Source: Pseudomonadota bacterium (GTDB taxonomy: Bacteria > Pseudomonadota > Gammaproteobacteria > Acidiferrobacterales > Acidiferrobacteraceae). Taken from it: a DNA stretch of 64,000 bases. Made by a program: the position numbers and the translations under genes. Under the pieces are notes generated by a model, which worked only from the letters and a program-made list of their open reading frames with translations, did no database searches and was not told the DNA's origin. The stretch is from NCBI GenBank assembly GCA_021819245.1, contig JAKARI010000002.1, positions 61,639-125,638 of the forward strand, written 5' to 3'. Within the stretch, counting starts at the first letter, position 1, and every line of letters begins with the position of its first letter. This document shows, in pieces, positions 48,446-58,263 of this stretch.

Positions 48446-49704
48446 CAGGAGTTCGTGTCGTCTAGCCGAAACAAGGCGCGGGTCGCGCCGACCAGATCAA
48501 TGTCGCTATAGGTATTGGCGTCGCGCAAGGTCGTACTCGGGCCATGCATGAATTTGTTGGTAAGGGCATGCGCGAAGCGCAGCAGCACCTGATCGGGGTC
48601 CTCGCCACGCTCGAGCGCGCGCCGCGCCCGCTCGAGCTCGGCATCGCGCAACGACTCGGTGGCACTGCGCAGGGCGCGTACCGTCGGCACCGAATCGAGC
48701 GAGCGCACCCAGCGCATGAACTCTATCACCTCGCCTTCGATAATGGTCTCCGCCTGACGCGCGGCGGCCTGGCGGGACTCCATGTTTTCCTCGATGACGC
48801 CCTTGAGATCATCGATGGTGTACAGATAGACGTCCGCAAGCTCGCTTACCTCCGGCTCTATGTCGCGCGGCACCGCGAGATCGACGAGGAACATGGGCCG
48901 GTGCTTGCGCGCCTTGAGCGCCCTTTCCACCGCACCCTTGCCGAGCAAAGGCAGGATGCTGGCGGTACATGAGATCACGATGTCGGCCGCCGGCAGAGAG
49001 TCCGGTAATTCCAGAAGCGACACCGCCTCGGCGCCATAGATGCCCGCGAGGCTGTTTGCGCGCTCGACCGTGCGGTTGGCCACTATTATGCGCCGGATCC
49101 CCTGTTCCTTCAGATGGCGGGCGGCGAGCTCGATCATCTCGCCGGCCCCAATAAGGAGTACGGTCTGATGGGACAGGTTGTCGAATATGCGTCGCGCGAG
49201 GCTTACCGCCGCATAGGCCACCGATACCGCGTTGGCGCCGATGGCGGTATCCGTGCGCACCTGTTTTGCGACCGAGAACGTGTGCTGGAATAGGCGATTG
49301 AGGAGCTTGCCGGTAGTCCCCGCCTTATGCGCCGCCGCGAATGCCGCCTTCATCTGGCCCAGGATCTGGGGTTCTCCGAGCACCAGGGAGTCGAGGCCGG
49401 AGGCGACGCGAAAGGCGTGGGCGACCGCCGTGCGCCCATCATGAACATAAAGGTGCGGGCGGACCGTGCGTGGCGCGAGTTTGTGGTAGTCGCAAAACCA
49501 GTCGATCAGGGATTCGTCGGAGGCGCCGTCGAGCCCGCAATAGATCTCCGTGCGGTTGCAGGTCGACAGGATCGTCGCCTCCCCGGCCCCGGCCCTGGTC
49601 ACGGCGCGCAGGGCGTCTGGCAGGGCCTGCAGATCGAATGCCGCCTGCTCGCGCAGCGCGACGGGTGCGGTTTTATGGTTGATGCCCAGTGCTACGAGGT
49701 GCAT
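48445..49704 (-). CDS. hemA: Glutamyl-tRNA reductase
   Basis: 419 residues. [21 protein letters not shown], catalytic Cys in [25 protein letters not shown] and NADPH-binding [16 protein letters not shown]. Reduces glutamyl-tRNA to glutamate semialdehyde, first step of C5 heme synthesis. It supplies the pathway completed by hemCDXY elsewhere in this window. Its start lies inside the 3' end of the upstream membrane-protein gene. Confidence 0.97.
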   Translation of the reverse strand: MHLVALGINHKTAPVALREQAAFDLQALPDALRAVTRAGAGEATILSTCNRTEIYCGLDGASDESLIDWFCDYHKLAPRTVRPHLYVHDGRTAVAHAFRVASGLDSLVLGEPQILGQMKAAFAAAHKAGTTGKLLNRLFQHTFSVAKQVRTDTAIGANAVSVAYAAVSLARRIFDNLSHQTVLLIGAGEMIELAARHLKEQGIRRIIVANRTVERANSLAGIYGAEAVSLLELPDSLPAADIVISCTASILPLLGKGAVERALKARKHRPMFLVDLAVPRDIEPEVSELADVYLYTIDDLKGVIEENMESRQAAARQAETIIEGEVIEFMRWVRSLDSVPTVRALRSATESLRDAELERARRALERGEDPDQVLLRFAHALTNKFMHGPSTTLRDANTYSDIDLVGATRALFRLDDTNS

Positions 49705-51199
49705 GGTCTTCGGACCGAGATGGCAATCCCCAAATCCGGGCCGCTGCGACGGCCTCGAGTGTCATGACGGCGACCGCCAGCACGGCACGTACCGGATGGT
49801 GGGCGGCGCCCATCCATCCGATCACGATGACCGCGATGTTGGCCAGTACCAACAATACATAGCCCAAGAATACCATAAACCCCGGAAAGGCGCGGCGTGC
49901 CTGGATCAAGGCCAAGGCCGCCCCGGCGGCGAGGGTCGCGGCGATCAAGAGCTCGCTCCGTACGCCCAGGCCATGGGCGATCCACAGGATCCCGCCGAGG
50001 GTCGCGGTGACCGCCAGGGGTTGTATGCGGCCAAGCGGCCAACGCCCCCGGCCGAGCGCCTCCTGCTGGCTCTCGAGGGCCGCGGCGGTCAGCAAAAGCA
50101 GGCTTGCACGCAGGGTCTCGCTGGCCCAGGGACCGAGACCGATGGTGCCCAGCAACCGCCGGCTGCCATCGATGCCGGCCACGAGCAGCGCCACGGCGTC
50201 CGGGCTGTGGCCAAAGAACCGTGCCCACGAGGCCGTGTTCGCAAAGCCGCTGGCCGTGGCCATGAGAAAGCCCACCGCGCACCCCGCGCCGATGAGTACG
50301 GTAAAATAGAGGGCCGACAGCGGCCGGCGGCTTATGGGATTGTCCCCCAATGGGGCGAGCGATGCGGCCATGGGCAGCGCGCAGGGCAGGAGCGGGAGCG
50401 CCATCACGAGGTGCCCCGGGCGCAGTCGCGGGACCGTAAGCGGCGGGTGGCTGATCAGGGCTGCGGCCATGAGACATACCGTCACAGCACCCAGCAGCAA
50501 GGCCCCGACCGCCCCATAGGCCGGGCGCGCCGCCAGGCGGCCTGCCCGTTTTCTTAGGATGAGCAGGCCAAACAGCAGGCCATACCAGAATAGAGGCGCC
50601 ATCGGCACAACGCCTCGATAGGGCCCGATGGCGATGTGAGCGGAGCCTGCCACTGCCATGGGCCAGAAGACACCGATCGCCGAAAAGAGCACCCCGATGG
50701 CCGCGACCAGGATGAGGCCGCTGACGAGATCGCCGCGCCGGGCGAATAATAGGGGGATCAGGCGGTCGGCTGCGAGATACAAGACCAGAAAGGTCAGAAG
50801 CGCGTGACCACCCTGTACGGCAAGGCCCGTCCAGACAAGCGCCAGGACGGCACTAATGAGCACACGGGCCATGGTATTGACGGTGCGCCATGCGGGGTAC
50901 GTCTCAAGCCGTCCCTGGGCGAGTGCGCTGGCGGCGCCCACGGTCGTGCCCGACAGCAGGATGGCGAGAACGGCCGGGCCCCAGCCGAAACGCAGGCCAA
51001 AGGCCGCCCCCGCCAGCAAGAGCGGGATCCCGAGGACGCCGAGGTCGTGCAACCCCGCGACTATGCGCGGGCCTGCCCCGGCGATCGCCCTTGTATTATA
51101 ATCGGGCCCTTCTCCGAGCACGACCGCAAGCCGGCCCAGGAAACGGTAGGCCAGGGCCAGGACCGGAATGGCGATCAGGGGGAGTACAATCAGGTTCAT
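49673..51199 (-). CDS. Polytopic membrane protein, divergent CstA-like
   Basis: 508 residues from ATG 51199 (MNLIVLPLIAIPVLALAYRFLG), 12 or more hydrophobic segments. The N-terminal part DYNTRAIAGAGPRIVAGLHDLGVLG...FGWGPAVLAILLSGTTVGAASALAQGR recalls the CstA carbon-starvation/pyruvate transporter family, though the gene is shorter and the rest is weakly similar. Overlaps hemA by 32 nt, so expression is linked. Family call is tentative. Confidence 0.55.
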   Translation of the reverse strand: MNLIVLPLIAIPVLALAYRFLGRLAVVLGEGPDYNTRAIAGAGPRIVAGLHDLGVLGIPLLLAGAAFGLRFGWGPAVLAILLSGTTVGAASALAQGRLETYPAWRTVNTMARVLISAVLALVWTGLAVQGGHALLTFLVLYLAADRLIPLLFARRGDLVSGLILVAAIGVLFSAIGVFWPMAVAGSAHIAIGPYRGVVPMAPLFWYGLLFGLLILRKRAGRLAARPAYGAVGALLLGAVTVCLMAAALISHPPLTVPRLRPGHLVMALPLLPCALPMAASLAPLGDNPISRRPLSALYFTVLIGAGCAVGFLMATASGFANTASWARFFGHSPDAVALLVAGIDGSRRLLGTIGLGPWASETLRASLLLLTAAALESQQEALGRGRWPLGRIQPLAVTATLGGILWIAHGLGVRSELLIAATLAAGAALALIQARRAFPGFMVFLGYVLLVLANIAVIVIGWMGAAHHPVRAVLAVAVMTLEAVAAARIWGLPSRSEDHAPRSTGHQP

Positions 51200-51282
51200 G
51201 GCAGGTGTCTCCCGCGGGCTTTTGGAGAGCATAGACGCTCACGGTTCCGATGGGCCCCCTAATCCTAAGCGAATGGAGCGTT

Positions 51283-53013
51283 ATGAGACAGGGTCTGTGG
51301 CGGGCGGCGGTCCCGGTCTTGGCGCTCGGTGTCTTGGCGGGCTGTGCGACCCTGGGCGAACGGCCCGCGGCCCAACCTCCCGCATCGTCTGCGAGGGCGG
51401 CGCGCGCCCATGCGCCGGGTCGGCTCCTGTATTACGTCCTGCTCGGGGACATCGCCGGCCAGCAGGGCCACCTGGGGGCGGCGGCGCAGGCCTTCGGCTG
51501 GGCCGCGCAAGCGACCGGTGACCTCGGCCTGGTCCGGCGCTCGGCGCTTTTGTCCTTGTATGCCCGGCGCTATGGCCAGGCCCGCCACCTGGTGCGTTTA
51601 TGGCTCTCCTCGAATCCCCAGAGCGTGAGCGCGCGCGCCGCCCTGGCGGACGCCGAATTCGGTCTGACGCGCATCGCGGCAGCCGATCAGGGGTTTCTGC
51701 GGGCCCTGGCCCGGGCCGGTACTCAAGGGGGGGCCGAGGAGCGGGCCTTTACGTTCGAACATATCGCCACCCTGCTGTTGCGCCACAAGCGCAAGGCGCT
51801 GGCCGTAACCATCATGCAGACCCTGGCGTCGCATTACCCGAAAGACCCGATCGGGGAATACATTCTGGCGGAATTGGCGCGCCGCGATCACGACCGCACC
51901 GCGGCGCTGCGCGCCGTCGACGCCGCGCTCGCCCTCAAGCCCCATTGGGAGGACGCCGCGGTCCTGAAGGCGCGCATCCTATGGGCCAAGACACCGCGCC
52001 GGGCCCTGGCATTTTCCTTGCGGTTTTTGCGGAGCTATCCGTCGGCGACGCGCTTGCGGCTCGATTATGCCCGCCGCCTGGTCTCGCTGCGCTATTGGCA
52101 TCGGGCGTTGGCGCAATTTCAGTTGATCGCCGCCGCCGCGCCCAACGACCCGCGCGTGTTGTATGCCGCAGGCCTCATTGCCATGCGTTCGCATGCGCTC
52201 GATCTCGCCCGATCCTATCTCAAGCGGTCTCTCGCGCTCGCCCCCACTAATGCCCATGATGCCCACGCGAGGCTCTATCTGGGCGAGATCGCCGAGACCG
52301 AAAAGCGCTATGCGCGCGCGCATTATTACTATGCGCGCGTGGGCCGTCCCTATCGTTTCGCGGCCATGGTGCGCGATGGGCTCATGTTGCTTGCGCAGTC
52401 GGCCCCGCACCTCGCCTGGCAGCGCCTGTCGCAGGTCACGGCCCATACCCCGGCTCAGGTTGTAACGCTTACGCTGGCGCGTAACCAGGTTCTGATGGCC
52501 CTGGGCCAATACGCCAAGGGGCTTTCCCTGGTGAACGCCGTCATTCATCGTGTCCCGCAACCCGATGCCTTGCTCTACGCCCGCGCCCTGGATGAGGAGA
52601 GGCTCGGTGCGGCGGCGGCTGCGGAACGGGATCTGAGGCGCCTGGTGGCGGCTCATCCGCATAATGCGATCGCGCTCAATGCCCTCGGATACACCTACAT
52701 CGACAACCGCCAGCATGAACGGCGCGGCATGATCCTTGTCCGCCGGGCGCTTGCGCTCGCCCCTCATGATCCGGATATCCTAGACAGCCTCGGTTGGGGC
52801 TATTATCGCGAAGGGCATATGAAGGAGGCCGTGGGCTATCTCAAACAGGCCTACGCGCGCTCGCATGACCCGACGATTGCCGCCCACCTCGGTGCCGCGC
52901 TGTGGGCCTTTGGGCACCACGCGCGCGCCCTGCGGCTATGGCATAGGGCGCTCATCAAGGCGCCTGACAACGGGGCCCTCAAGGCCGAGCTTGCCAAGCA
53001 CCAGGCCCTGTGA
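51283..53013 (+). CDS. TPR-repeat lipoprotein
   Basis: 576 residues from ATG 51283. Signal and lipobox (LGVLAGCATLG), then tandem tetratricopeptide-like repeats throughout (e.g. DAEFGLTRIAAADQGFLRAL, DSLGWGYYREGHMKEAVGYLKQAY). Outer-membrane or periplasmic scaffold. Directly upstream of lolB with a TGATG overlap, as in pseudomonads where a TPR lipoprotein precedes lolB. Confidence 0.88.
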   Translation: MRQGLWRAAVPVLALGVLAGCATLGERPAAQPPASSARAARAHAPGRLLYYVLLGDIAGQQGHLGAAAQAFGWAAQATGDLGLVRRSALLSLYARRYGQARHLVRLWLSSNPQSVSARAALADAEFGLTRIAAADQGFLRALARAGTQGGAEERAFTFEHIATLLLRHKRKALAVTIMQTLASHYPKDPIGEYILAELARRDHDRTAALRAVDAALALKPHWEDAAVLKARILWAKTPRRALAFSLRFLRSYPSATRLRLDYARRLVSLRYWHRALAQFQLIAAAAPNDPRVLYAAGLIAMRSHALDLARSYLKRSLALAPTNAHDAHARLYLGEIAETEKRYARAHYYYARVGRPYRFAAMVRDGLMLLAQSAPHLAWQRLSQVTAHTPAQVVTLTLARNQVLMALGQYAKGLSLVNAVIHRVPQPDALLYARALDEERLGAAAAAERDLRRLVAAHPHNAIALNALGYTYIDNRQHERRGMILVRRALALAPHDPDILDSLGWGYYREGHMKEAVGYLKQAYARSHDPTIAAHLGAALWAFGHHARALRLWHRALIKAPDNGALKAELAKHQAL

Positions 53014-53624
53014 TGCTCCGATCCCTGGCGGCAAGCCTCTTGATCATCCTGGCGGCCGGCTGCGCGCTCATGCCTCCGACCGCCGTGGTCCAACACCCTC
53101 GCCGGGTCTGGCGCGTCCACCGCGCGCGCATGATGGCGATGCAAGGCTTTCGTGTGTCGGCGCAAGGCGGAGTGCGTGCCGGCCACCACGGCGGGACGCT
53201 GGTGTTGCACTGGGTGGTGGCGCCTAGCGCCTATCGGATGACCGGCTACGGGCCCTTTGGGCGTGTCATCTTCCGCCTGCGCGCCGATGCCGGAGGCGCC
53301 CATCTGCGTACCGGGCGCGGGCGTTTTCGGGGGGCAAGCGCCGAGCGCCTTTTGTGGCGGCTGACCGGCTGGCGCCTACCGGTCGCGGGCCTGCGGTTTT
53401 GGATACGCGGGATTCCGGCGCCCGGGCCGGTAACCCGTCGCCGGCTCGATCGTGCGGGGCTGCTCGCGTCTTTGTGGCAGGATGGCTGGGTGATCCGCTA
53501 CCGTCGCTACCGCCGTACGCGAAGCGGCCGCCTGCCGCGTCTATTGACATTGACCCATGCCGTCACGGCGGGTGCCGGCCGGATCGTGGTGACGATTCGA
53601 ATCACTAGGTGGGACGTGATATGA
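53013..53624 (+). CDS. lolB: Outer-membrane lipoprotein receptor LolB
   Basis: 203 residues. Lipobox LAAGCALM, then a LolB-like half-barrel: FRVSAQGGVRAGHHGGTLVLHWVV, YRMTGYGPFGRVIFRLRA, ERLLWRLTGWRLPVAGLRFWIRGIP. The LolB proper region GxxLPV...WIxGxP is clear. Inserts lipoproteins from LolA into the outer membrane. Unusually Arg-rich. Coupled to ispE (ATGA). Confidence 0.88.
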   Translation: MLRSLAASLLIILAAGCALMPPTAVVQHPRRVWRVHRARMMAMQGFRVSAQGGVRAGHHGGTLVLHWVVAPSAYRMTGYGPFGRVIFRLRADAGGAHLRTGRGRFRGASAERLLWRLTGWRLPVAGLRFWIRGIPAPGPVTRRRLDRAGLLASLWQDGWVIRYRRYRRTRSGRLPRLLTLTHAVTAGAGRIVVTIRITRWDVI

Positions 53625-54496
53625 CCAATGAATGGCCCGCGGTCTGGCCGGCCCCGGCCAAGATCAATCTCTTTTTGCATGTCGTGGGTCGCAGGCCCGA
53701 TGGCTATCACGAACTTCAGACGGTCTTTCAGTTCATCGACTGGCAGGACGATCTGCGGTTTACCGTCACAGACGATGGGGTGATCGCCCGCGCAGAGGAT
53801 GTGCCCGGCATCGACGCCGACCGGGATCTGACGGTGCGCGCCGCGCACAGCCTGAAGGAGGCCTCGGGGTGCCGGTACGGTGTCCGTATCGGGCTCACCA
53901 AGCGTCTGCCGGTAGGCGGTGGGCTGGGTGGGGGGAGTTCCGATGCGGCGACCACCCTGCTCGCGCTTAATGCCCTCTGGGGGCTGAAGTGGCCGCTAGA
54001 CCGCCTGGCAGACCTCGGGCTTGCGCTCGGCGCCGATGTGCCGGTGTTCGTGCGCGGTACGTCCGCCTGGGCCGAAGGGGTAGGGGAGCGCCTGAGCCCC
54101 ATCGATCTGCCCGAGCCCTGGTATGTGGTGATCGTCCCCGATGCCGCGGTCCTCACCGGACCGGTCTTTGCCGGGCTTCATTTGACAGGCTTTCGGCCGC
54201 CCATCACAATACGCGACTTCCGTGCTGGGCAAGGGGATAATGATCTCGCATCGGTCGTTCGCTCCCGTTATGGGGCGGTCGACGCGGCGTGGCGCTGGTT
54301 GGAGGCCTACGGGCATGTACGGATGAGCGGATCGGGCGCGTCGCTTTTTATCGAGGTGCCGGATTCAGGGCATGGGCAAGAGGTGGTAGCGGCCTGTCCG
54401 GCGCACTGGCGCGCGCATGTCGCGCGCGGGCGCAACACCCATCCCGCGCATGCGCTGCTGCGGTCGATCACGCATTGGGGTGTCGCCAAGCGGTAA
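53621..54496 (+). CDS. ispE: 4-diphosphocytidyl-2-C-methyl-D-erythritol kinase
   Basis: 291 residues. GHMP kinase: [26 protein letters not shown] loop [30 protein letters not shown] isoprenoid pathway. Its last seven codons (HWGVAKR plus stop) lie inside the tRNA-Gln gene, so the C-terminus is written by tRNA sequence. Confidence 0.96.
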   Translation: MTNEWPAVWPAPAKINLFLHVVGRRPDGYHELQTVFQFIDWQDDLRFTVTDDGVIARAEDVPGIDADRDLTVRAAHSLKEASGCRYGVRIGLTKRLPVGGGLGGGSSDAATTLLALNALWGLKWPLDRLADLGLALGADVPVFVRGTSAWAEGVGERLSPIDLPEPWYVVIVPDAAVLTGPVFAGLHLTGFRPPITIRDFRAGQGDNDLASVVRSRYGAVDAAWRWLEAYGHVRMSGSGASLFIEVPDSGHGQEVVAACPAHWRAHVARGRNTHPAHALLRSITHWGVAKR

Positions 54497-54550
54497 GGCA
54501 CCGGATTTTGATTCCGGCATTCCCAGGTTCGAATCCTGGCACCCCAGCCA
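54476..54550 (+). tRNA. tRNA-Gln (UUG)
   Basis: 75-nt cloverleaf with encoded CCA: acceptor TGGGGTG / CACCCCA, anticodon stem CCGGA-TTTTGAT-TCCGG giving anticodon TTG, T-arm CCAGG-TTCGAAT-CCTGG. The first 21 nt overlap the 3' end of ispE. ispE-tRNA-Gln-prs is a conserved order. Confidence 0.97.
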
Positions 54551-54594
54551 TTTTATCGGTACGGAACAGTTTTCAGAAGATCCGCGAGGAACCC

Positions 54595-55545
54595 GTGTCA
54601 ACAGACAATATGGCGGTCTTCACGGGCAACGCGAATCCCGCGTTGGCCGAATCCATGGTCCGGCATCTGGGTATCCCGATCGGCAAGGCGCATGTCGGGC
54701 GGTTCAGCGATGGTGAGATCCAGGTAGAGATCATGGAGAATGTCCGCGGCAAGGACGTCTTCATCCTGCAGCCGACGTGTGCGCCGAGTAACGACAATCT
54801 CATGGAGCTTTTGATCCTGATCGATGCGATCAAGAGGTCCTCGGCGCGCCGGATCACGGCGGTGATCCCGTATTACGGCTATGCGCGGCAGGATCGCAGG
54901 CCGCGCACGGCGCGCGTCGCGATCGCCGCGAAGCTGGTTGCGGACATGGTAAGCGGCGCCGGGGCGGACCGGGTGCTGACCATGGACCTCCATGCCGATC
55001 AGATTCAGGGTTTCTTCAGCATTCCGACCGACAACATTTATGCCGGTCCGGTGCTGCTGGGCGACATATGGCGCCACTGTTATGACAACCTGCTGGTCGT
55101 GTCCCCCGATGTCGGGGGTGTGGTACGCGCGCGGGCGCTTGCCAAGCACCTCGATGCGGGGCTTGCGATCATCGACAAGCGCAGGCCCAGGCCCAATGAG
55201 GCCAAGGTCATGCATATCATAGGCGAGGTGGAAGGCCGGACCTGTGTTTTGATAGACGATCTCGTGGATACCGCCAATACCTTGTGCGAGGCGGCTACCG
55301 CCTTGAAGGCCAACGGCGCCGTGCGGGTCGTGGCGTATTGCACCCACCCGGTCCTGTCGGGGCGCGCCGTAAGCCGTATCGAGGGATCGGTGCTAGACGA
55401 GATCGTGGTGACAGACACCATACCGTTGGGTGCGCAGGCCCGTTCCTGCGCAAAGATCCGGCAGCTCAGCGTAGCCGAGCTGCTCGCGGAGACCATAAGG
55501 CGCATCGCGGACGAAGACTCCGTGAGTTCGCTCTTCATGGACTAA
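54595..55545 (+). CDS. prs: Ribose-phosphate pyrophosphokinase
   Basis: 316 residues, GTG 54595 (GAGGA 4 nt upstream). [42 protein letters not shown] and PRPP-binding [14 protein letters not shown] are diagnostic. Makes PRPP for purines, pyrimidines, His, Trp and NAD. Located after tRNA-Gln. Confidence 0.97.
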   Translation: MSTDNMAVFTGNANPALAESMVRHLGIPIGKAHVGRFSDGEIQVEIMENVRGKDVFILQPTCAPSNDNLMELLILIDAIKRSSARRITAVIPYYGYARQDRRPRTARVAIAAKLVADMVSGAGADRVLTMDLHADQIQGFFSIPTDNIYAGPVLLGDIWRHCYDNLLVVSPDVGGVVRARALAKHLDAGLAIIDKRRPRPNEAKVMHIIGEVEGRTCVLIDDLVDTANTLCEAATALKANGAVRVVAYCTHPVLSGRAVSRIEGSVLDEIVVTDTIPLGAQARSCAKIRQLSVAELLAETIRRIADEDSVSSLFMD

Positions 55546-55608
55546 TCGGTCCGGCCGCGGGACGTCGGCGGGCCCTGGTCGCGGGGCCCCCTTATCGAGG
55601 AAGTGGTC

Positions 55609-56277
55609 ATGAGTGGAAAATTCGAGTTGAACGCCGAGGTACGCAGCGCAAAGGGTACGGGTGCGAGCCGCCGCCTGCGCCGCGCCGGCAAGGTCCCGGG
55701 GATCATGTACGGGGCGGGCAAGGAACCGGTCATGCTGTCTTTCGAGCACGACCCGCTCTGGCACCAGATCCGCCACGAGGCGTTTTTCACATCGATCCTG
55801 TCCATCAAGGTCGACGGCAAGGTCATTGATCAGGCGGTGTTGCGCGATCTGCATATGCACCCCTTCAAGCCCCGGGTGGCGCATCTGGATCTGCAGCGGG
55901 TGAGCGCAACCGAGCGCCTGCACCTGCCGGTACCGCTGCATTTCGTCAATCAAGAGACCGCGCCGGGCGTGAAGCTCCAGGGGGGGCTGGTCGCGCATCT
56001 CGTGACCGAGGTGGACGTGTCCTGCCTGCCGAGCCAGCTGCCGGAATTCCTTACGGTCGATGTCGGCAATCTGCATGTCGGCGAGTCCATCCATCTGAGC
56101 AACCTCCCGTTGCCTGAGGGTGTGACCTTAACCGATCTTGCCCACGGCAATGATCTTGCGGTCGTGACCATTACCGTGGTGCGCGAGGTCGTGGAGCCCG
56201 AGCCGACCCCGGTGGCCGAGGCGGCAGCCGCAGCCCCGGCGCCCGAGACGGCAGCCCCCAAGACGGAAGGGAAGTAA
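55609..56277 (+). CDS. rplY: 50S ribosomal protein bL25 (long CTC form)
   Basis: 222 residues: N-terminal 5S-rRNA-binding L25 domain (LNAEVRSAKGTGASRRLRRAGKVPGIMYG) plus the C-terminal TL5/CTC beta domain and an Ala/Pro/Glu-rich tail. Long form as in many proteobacteria outside the enterics. Upstream of pth, the usual order. Confidence 0.95.
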   Translation: MSGKFELNAEVRSAKGTGASRRLRRAGKVPGIMYGAGKEPVMLSFEHDPLWHQIRHEAFFTSILSIKVDGKVIDQAVLRDLHMHPFKPRVAHLDLQRVSATERLHLPVPLHFVNQETAPGVKLQGGLVAHLVTEVDVSCLPSQLPEFLTVDVGNLHVGESIHLSNLPLPEGVTLTDLAHGNDLAVVTITVVREVVEPEPTPVAEAAAAAPAPETAAPKTEGK

Positions 56278-56877
56278 TTGGGGGAGCCCCTGGCGGCCTT
56301 GGTGGGGCTCGGCAATCCGGGACCAGAGTATGACGACACCCGGCATAACGCCGGGTTCTGGTTTCTGGATCGCATCGCGCAACAGGCGGCGGTCCCATGG
56401 CGGCACGAGGCCAAGCTGTCGGCCTCCGCCTGCCGGGTACGGCTGGGCGGTGTGGATCTGTGGCTCATAAAGCCTGCGACCTTCATGAACGAAAGCGGCA
56501 CGAGCGTGGGCGCGCTCTGCCGCTATTATCGGCTGGCGCCTAGCGAGGTCCTGGTCGCGCATGACGATCTCGATCTTTCGCCGGGTGTCGTGCGCCTGAA
56601 AAAGGGCGGGGGTGCCGGCGGCCATAACGGGCTGACCGACATCATCGCCCATGTCGGCGCCGATTTCTGGCGGCTGCGCATCGGTATCGGCCGCCCGGCC
56701 CCTCGCCGCGACCTCATCCCTTATGTACTGGGGCGGCCATCGCGGGCGGAGACCGAGGCCATAGAGGCCGGTCTTGGGCGCGCGCTGGATGTGCTGCCGC
56801 TGATCGCTCAGGGGGAGAGAGAGCGGGCCATGAATCTTTTGCATACGGCGGATGGAGAGAAGGCCCATGGGGCTTAA
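56278..56877 (+). CDS. pth: Peptidyl-tRNA hydrolase
   Basis: 199 residues, TTG start immediately after the rplY stop, with GGAAGGGAAG in front. LVGLGNPGPEYDDTRHNAGFWFLD holds catalytic Asn13 and His23. FMNESG and VAHDDLDL follow. Releases tRNA from prematurely dropped peptidyl-tRNA. Overlaps ychF by 11 nt. Confidence 0.96.
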   Translation: MGEPLAALVGLGNPGPEYDDTRHNAGFWFLDRIAQQAAVPWRHEAKLSASACRVRLGGVDLWLIKPATFMNESGTSVGALCRYYRLAPSEVLVAHDDLDLSPGVVRLKKGGGAGGHNGLTDIIAHVGADFWRLRIGIGRPAPRRDLIPYVLGRPSRAETEAIEAGLGRALDVLPLIAQGERERAMNLLHTADGEKAHGA

Positions 56878-57964
56878 ATGCGGTATCGTGGGGCTTCCGA
56901 ATGTCGGCAAATCGACGCTCTTCAATGCCCTGACCGCGGCCGCCATTCCCGCGGAAAACTATCCGTTTTGCACCATAGAGCCGAACGTGGGGGTCGTGGC
57001 CATCCCCGACCCCAGGCTCAAGGCCTTGGCCGAGATCGCCAAGCCCGAACGCATCGTGCCGGCGGTCATGGAGTTCGTGGACATCGCCGGGCTCGTGGCG
57101 GGGGCATCGCAGGGCGAGGGGCTTGGCAACAAGTTCCTGTCCCACATCCGTGAGACCGACGCCATCATCGAGGTCGTGCGCTGCTTCGAAGACGAGAATG
57201 TCGTCCACGTGGCTGGCCGCGTCGACCCGCTCGCCGATATCGATGTCATCCACACCGAGCTTGCGCTCGCCGATCTCGAGAGTGTCGACCGGGCGCTCGC
57301 GCGTGACGGCAAGGGCGCGCGCGCCGGCAACAAGGAAGACGTCAGGCGCCGTGAACTGCTGACACGGATCCGCGAACACCTCAACGGTGGCGGCATGGTC
57401 CGAACACTGCCCCTCACCGAAGAGGAGCGCCTGATGATTCGCGGCTTCTCGCTTCTGACCGCAAAGCCCGTGCTCTATGTCGGGAATGTGAAGGAGGGCG
57501 GGTTTACGGGAAACCCGCTATGGGACCGGGTGTCCGCGCGGGCGCGCGATGAGGGCGCGCAGGCACTCGCCATCTGTGCCGCTTTCGAGGCTGAATTGGT
57601 CTCGCTCGCCGATGAAGAGCGCCCGGCGTTCTTGGCCGAGATCGGATTGAGCGAGCCCGGGCTTGACCGCCTCGTGCGCACGGCCTTTACCCTCCTTGGG
57701 CTCGAGACCTTTTTCACCGCAGGGCCCCAGGAGGTGCGCGCCTGGACCATACGCCGGGGCAGTCTCGCCCCGCAGGCCGCAGGGGTCATTCATACCGACT
57801 TCGAGCAGGGCTTTATTCGCGCCGAGGTCATAGGCTATGAGGATTATGTGCGGCTGCGCGGCGAGCATGGGGCGCGCGAGGCCGGGAAATTGAGACTGGA
57901 GGGCCGCGACTACGCGATGCAGGATGGCGACGTCGTGCATTTCCGGTTCAATGTGAGCCGCTAG
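56867..57964 (+). CDS. ychF: Ribosome-associated ATPase YchF (Ola1)
   Basis: 365 residues. P-loop GLPNVGKSTLFNALT, then FCTIEPNVGVVAIPD, and VDIAGLVAGASQGEGLGNKFL, the Ola1/YchF type with ATP preference. TGS domain at the C-terminus (DYAMQDGDVVHFRFNV). Regulates translation and oxidative stress responses. Last gene before the tRNA-Met integration site. Confidence 0.97.
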   Translation: MGLKCGIVGLPNVGKSTLFNALTAAAIPAENYPFCTIEPNVGVVAIPDPRLKALAEIAKPERIVPAVMEFVDIAGLVAGASQGEGLGNKFLSHIRETDAIIEVVRCFEDENVVHVAGRVDPLADIDVIHTELALADLESVDRALARDGKGARAGNKEDVRRRELLTRIREHLNGGGMVRTLPLTEEERLMIRGFSLLTAKPVLYVGNVKEGGFTGNPLWDRVSARARDEGAQALAICAAFEAELVSLADEERPAFLAEIGLSEPGLDRLVRTAFTLLGLETFFTAGPQEVRAWTIRRGSLAPQAAGVIHTDFEQGFIRAEVIGYEDYVRLRGEHGAREAGKLRLEGRDYAMQDGDVVHFRFNVSR

Positions 57965-58054
57965 CGGGGCATGGCGTGGGAGGACCTATGGGGCCCGCCC
58001 GCATTCCTTGACATCATGGAGGGCTGCCCCCAAAATGCCCCACCTTCAAGACAT

Positions 58055-58131
58055 GGCTATGTAGCTCAGCTGGTTAGAGCGCGGCACTCATAATGCTGAG
58101 GTCGGTGGTTCGAGTCCACCCATAGCCACCA
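58055..58131 (+). tRNA. tRNA-Met (CAU), integration site
   Basis: 77-nt cloverleaf with encoded CCA: acceptor GGCTATG / CATAGCC, anticodon loop CTCATAA (anticodon CAT), T-arm GGTGG-TTCGAGT-CCACC. The GGCTA..CTCATAA context matches elongator tRNA-Met. A tRNA-Ile2 is possible but the G-C first pair and loop favour Met. Its 3' 45 nt recur at 62798, so it is an attB site that remains intact after insertion. Confidence 0.93.
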
Positions 58132-58149
58132 TATAAATCAAGCACTTAG
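58087..58149 (+). repeat. Left direct repeat (att) of the tRNA-Met island
   Basis: Anticodon loop to CCA of tRNA-Met (58087-58131, 45 nt) is identical to 62798-62842. After a 3-nt mismatch, 15 more bases (AAATCAAGCACTTAG) also match. The core crossover probably lies in the anticodon or T-arm, as for many tRNA integrases. Confidence 0.9.
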
Positions 58150-58263
58150 GCGACGTACCGCTCCTGCCACACTCCGAGTTGGCGACACTGAAGAGGCGCC
58201 CTGGCTGAGTCAGCAATAGACCGAACAGGGGTCCTTACGTCGGGAATGAGCGCTGGCGCCCAC

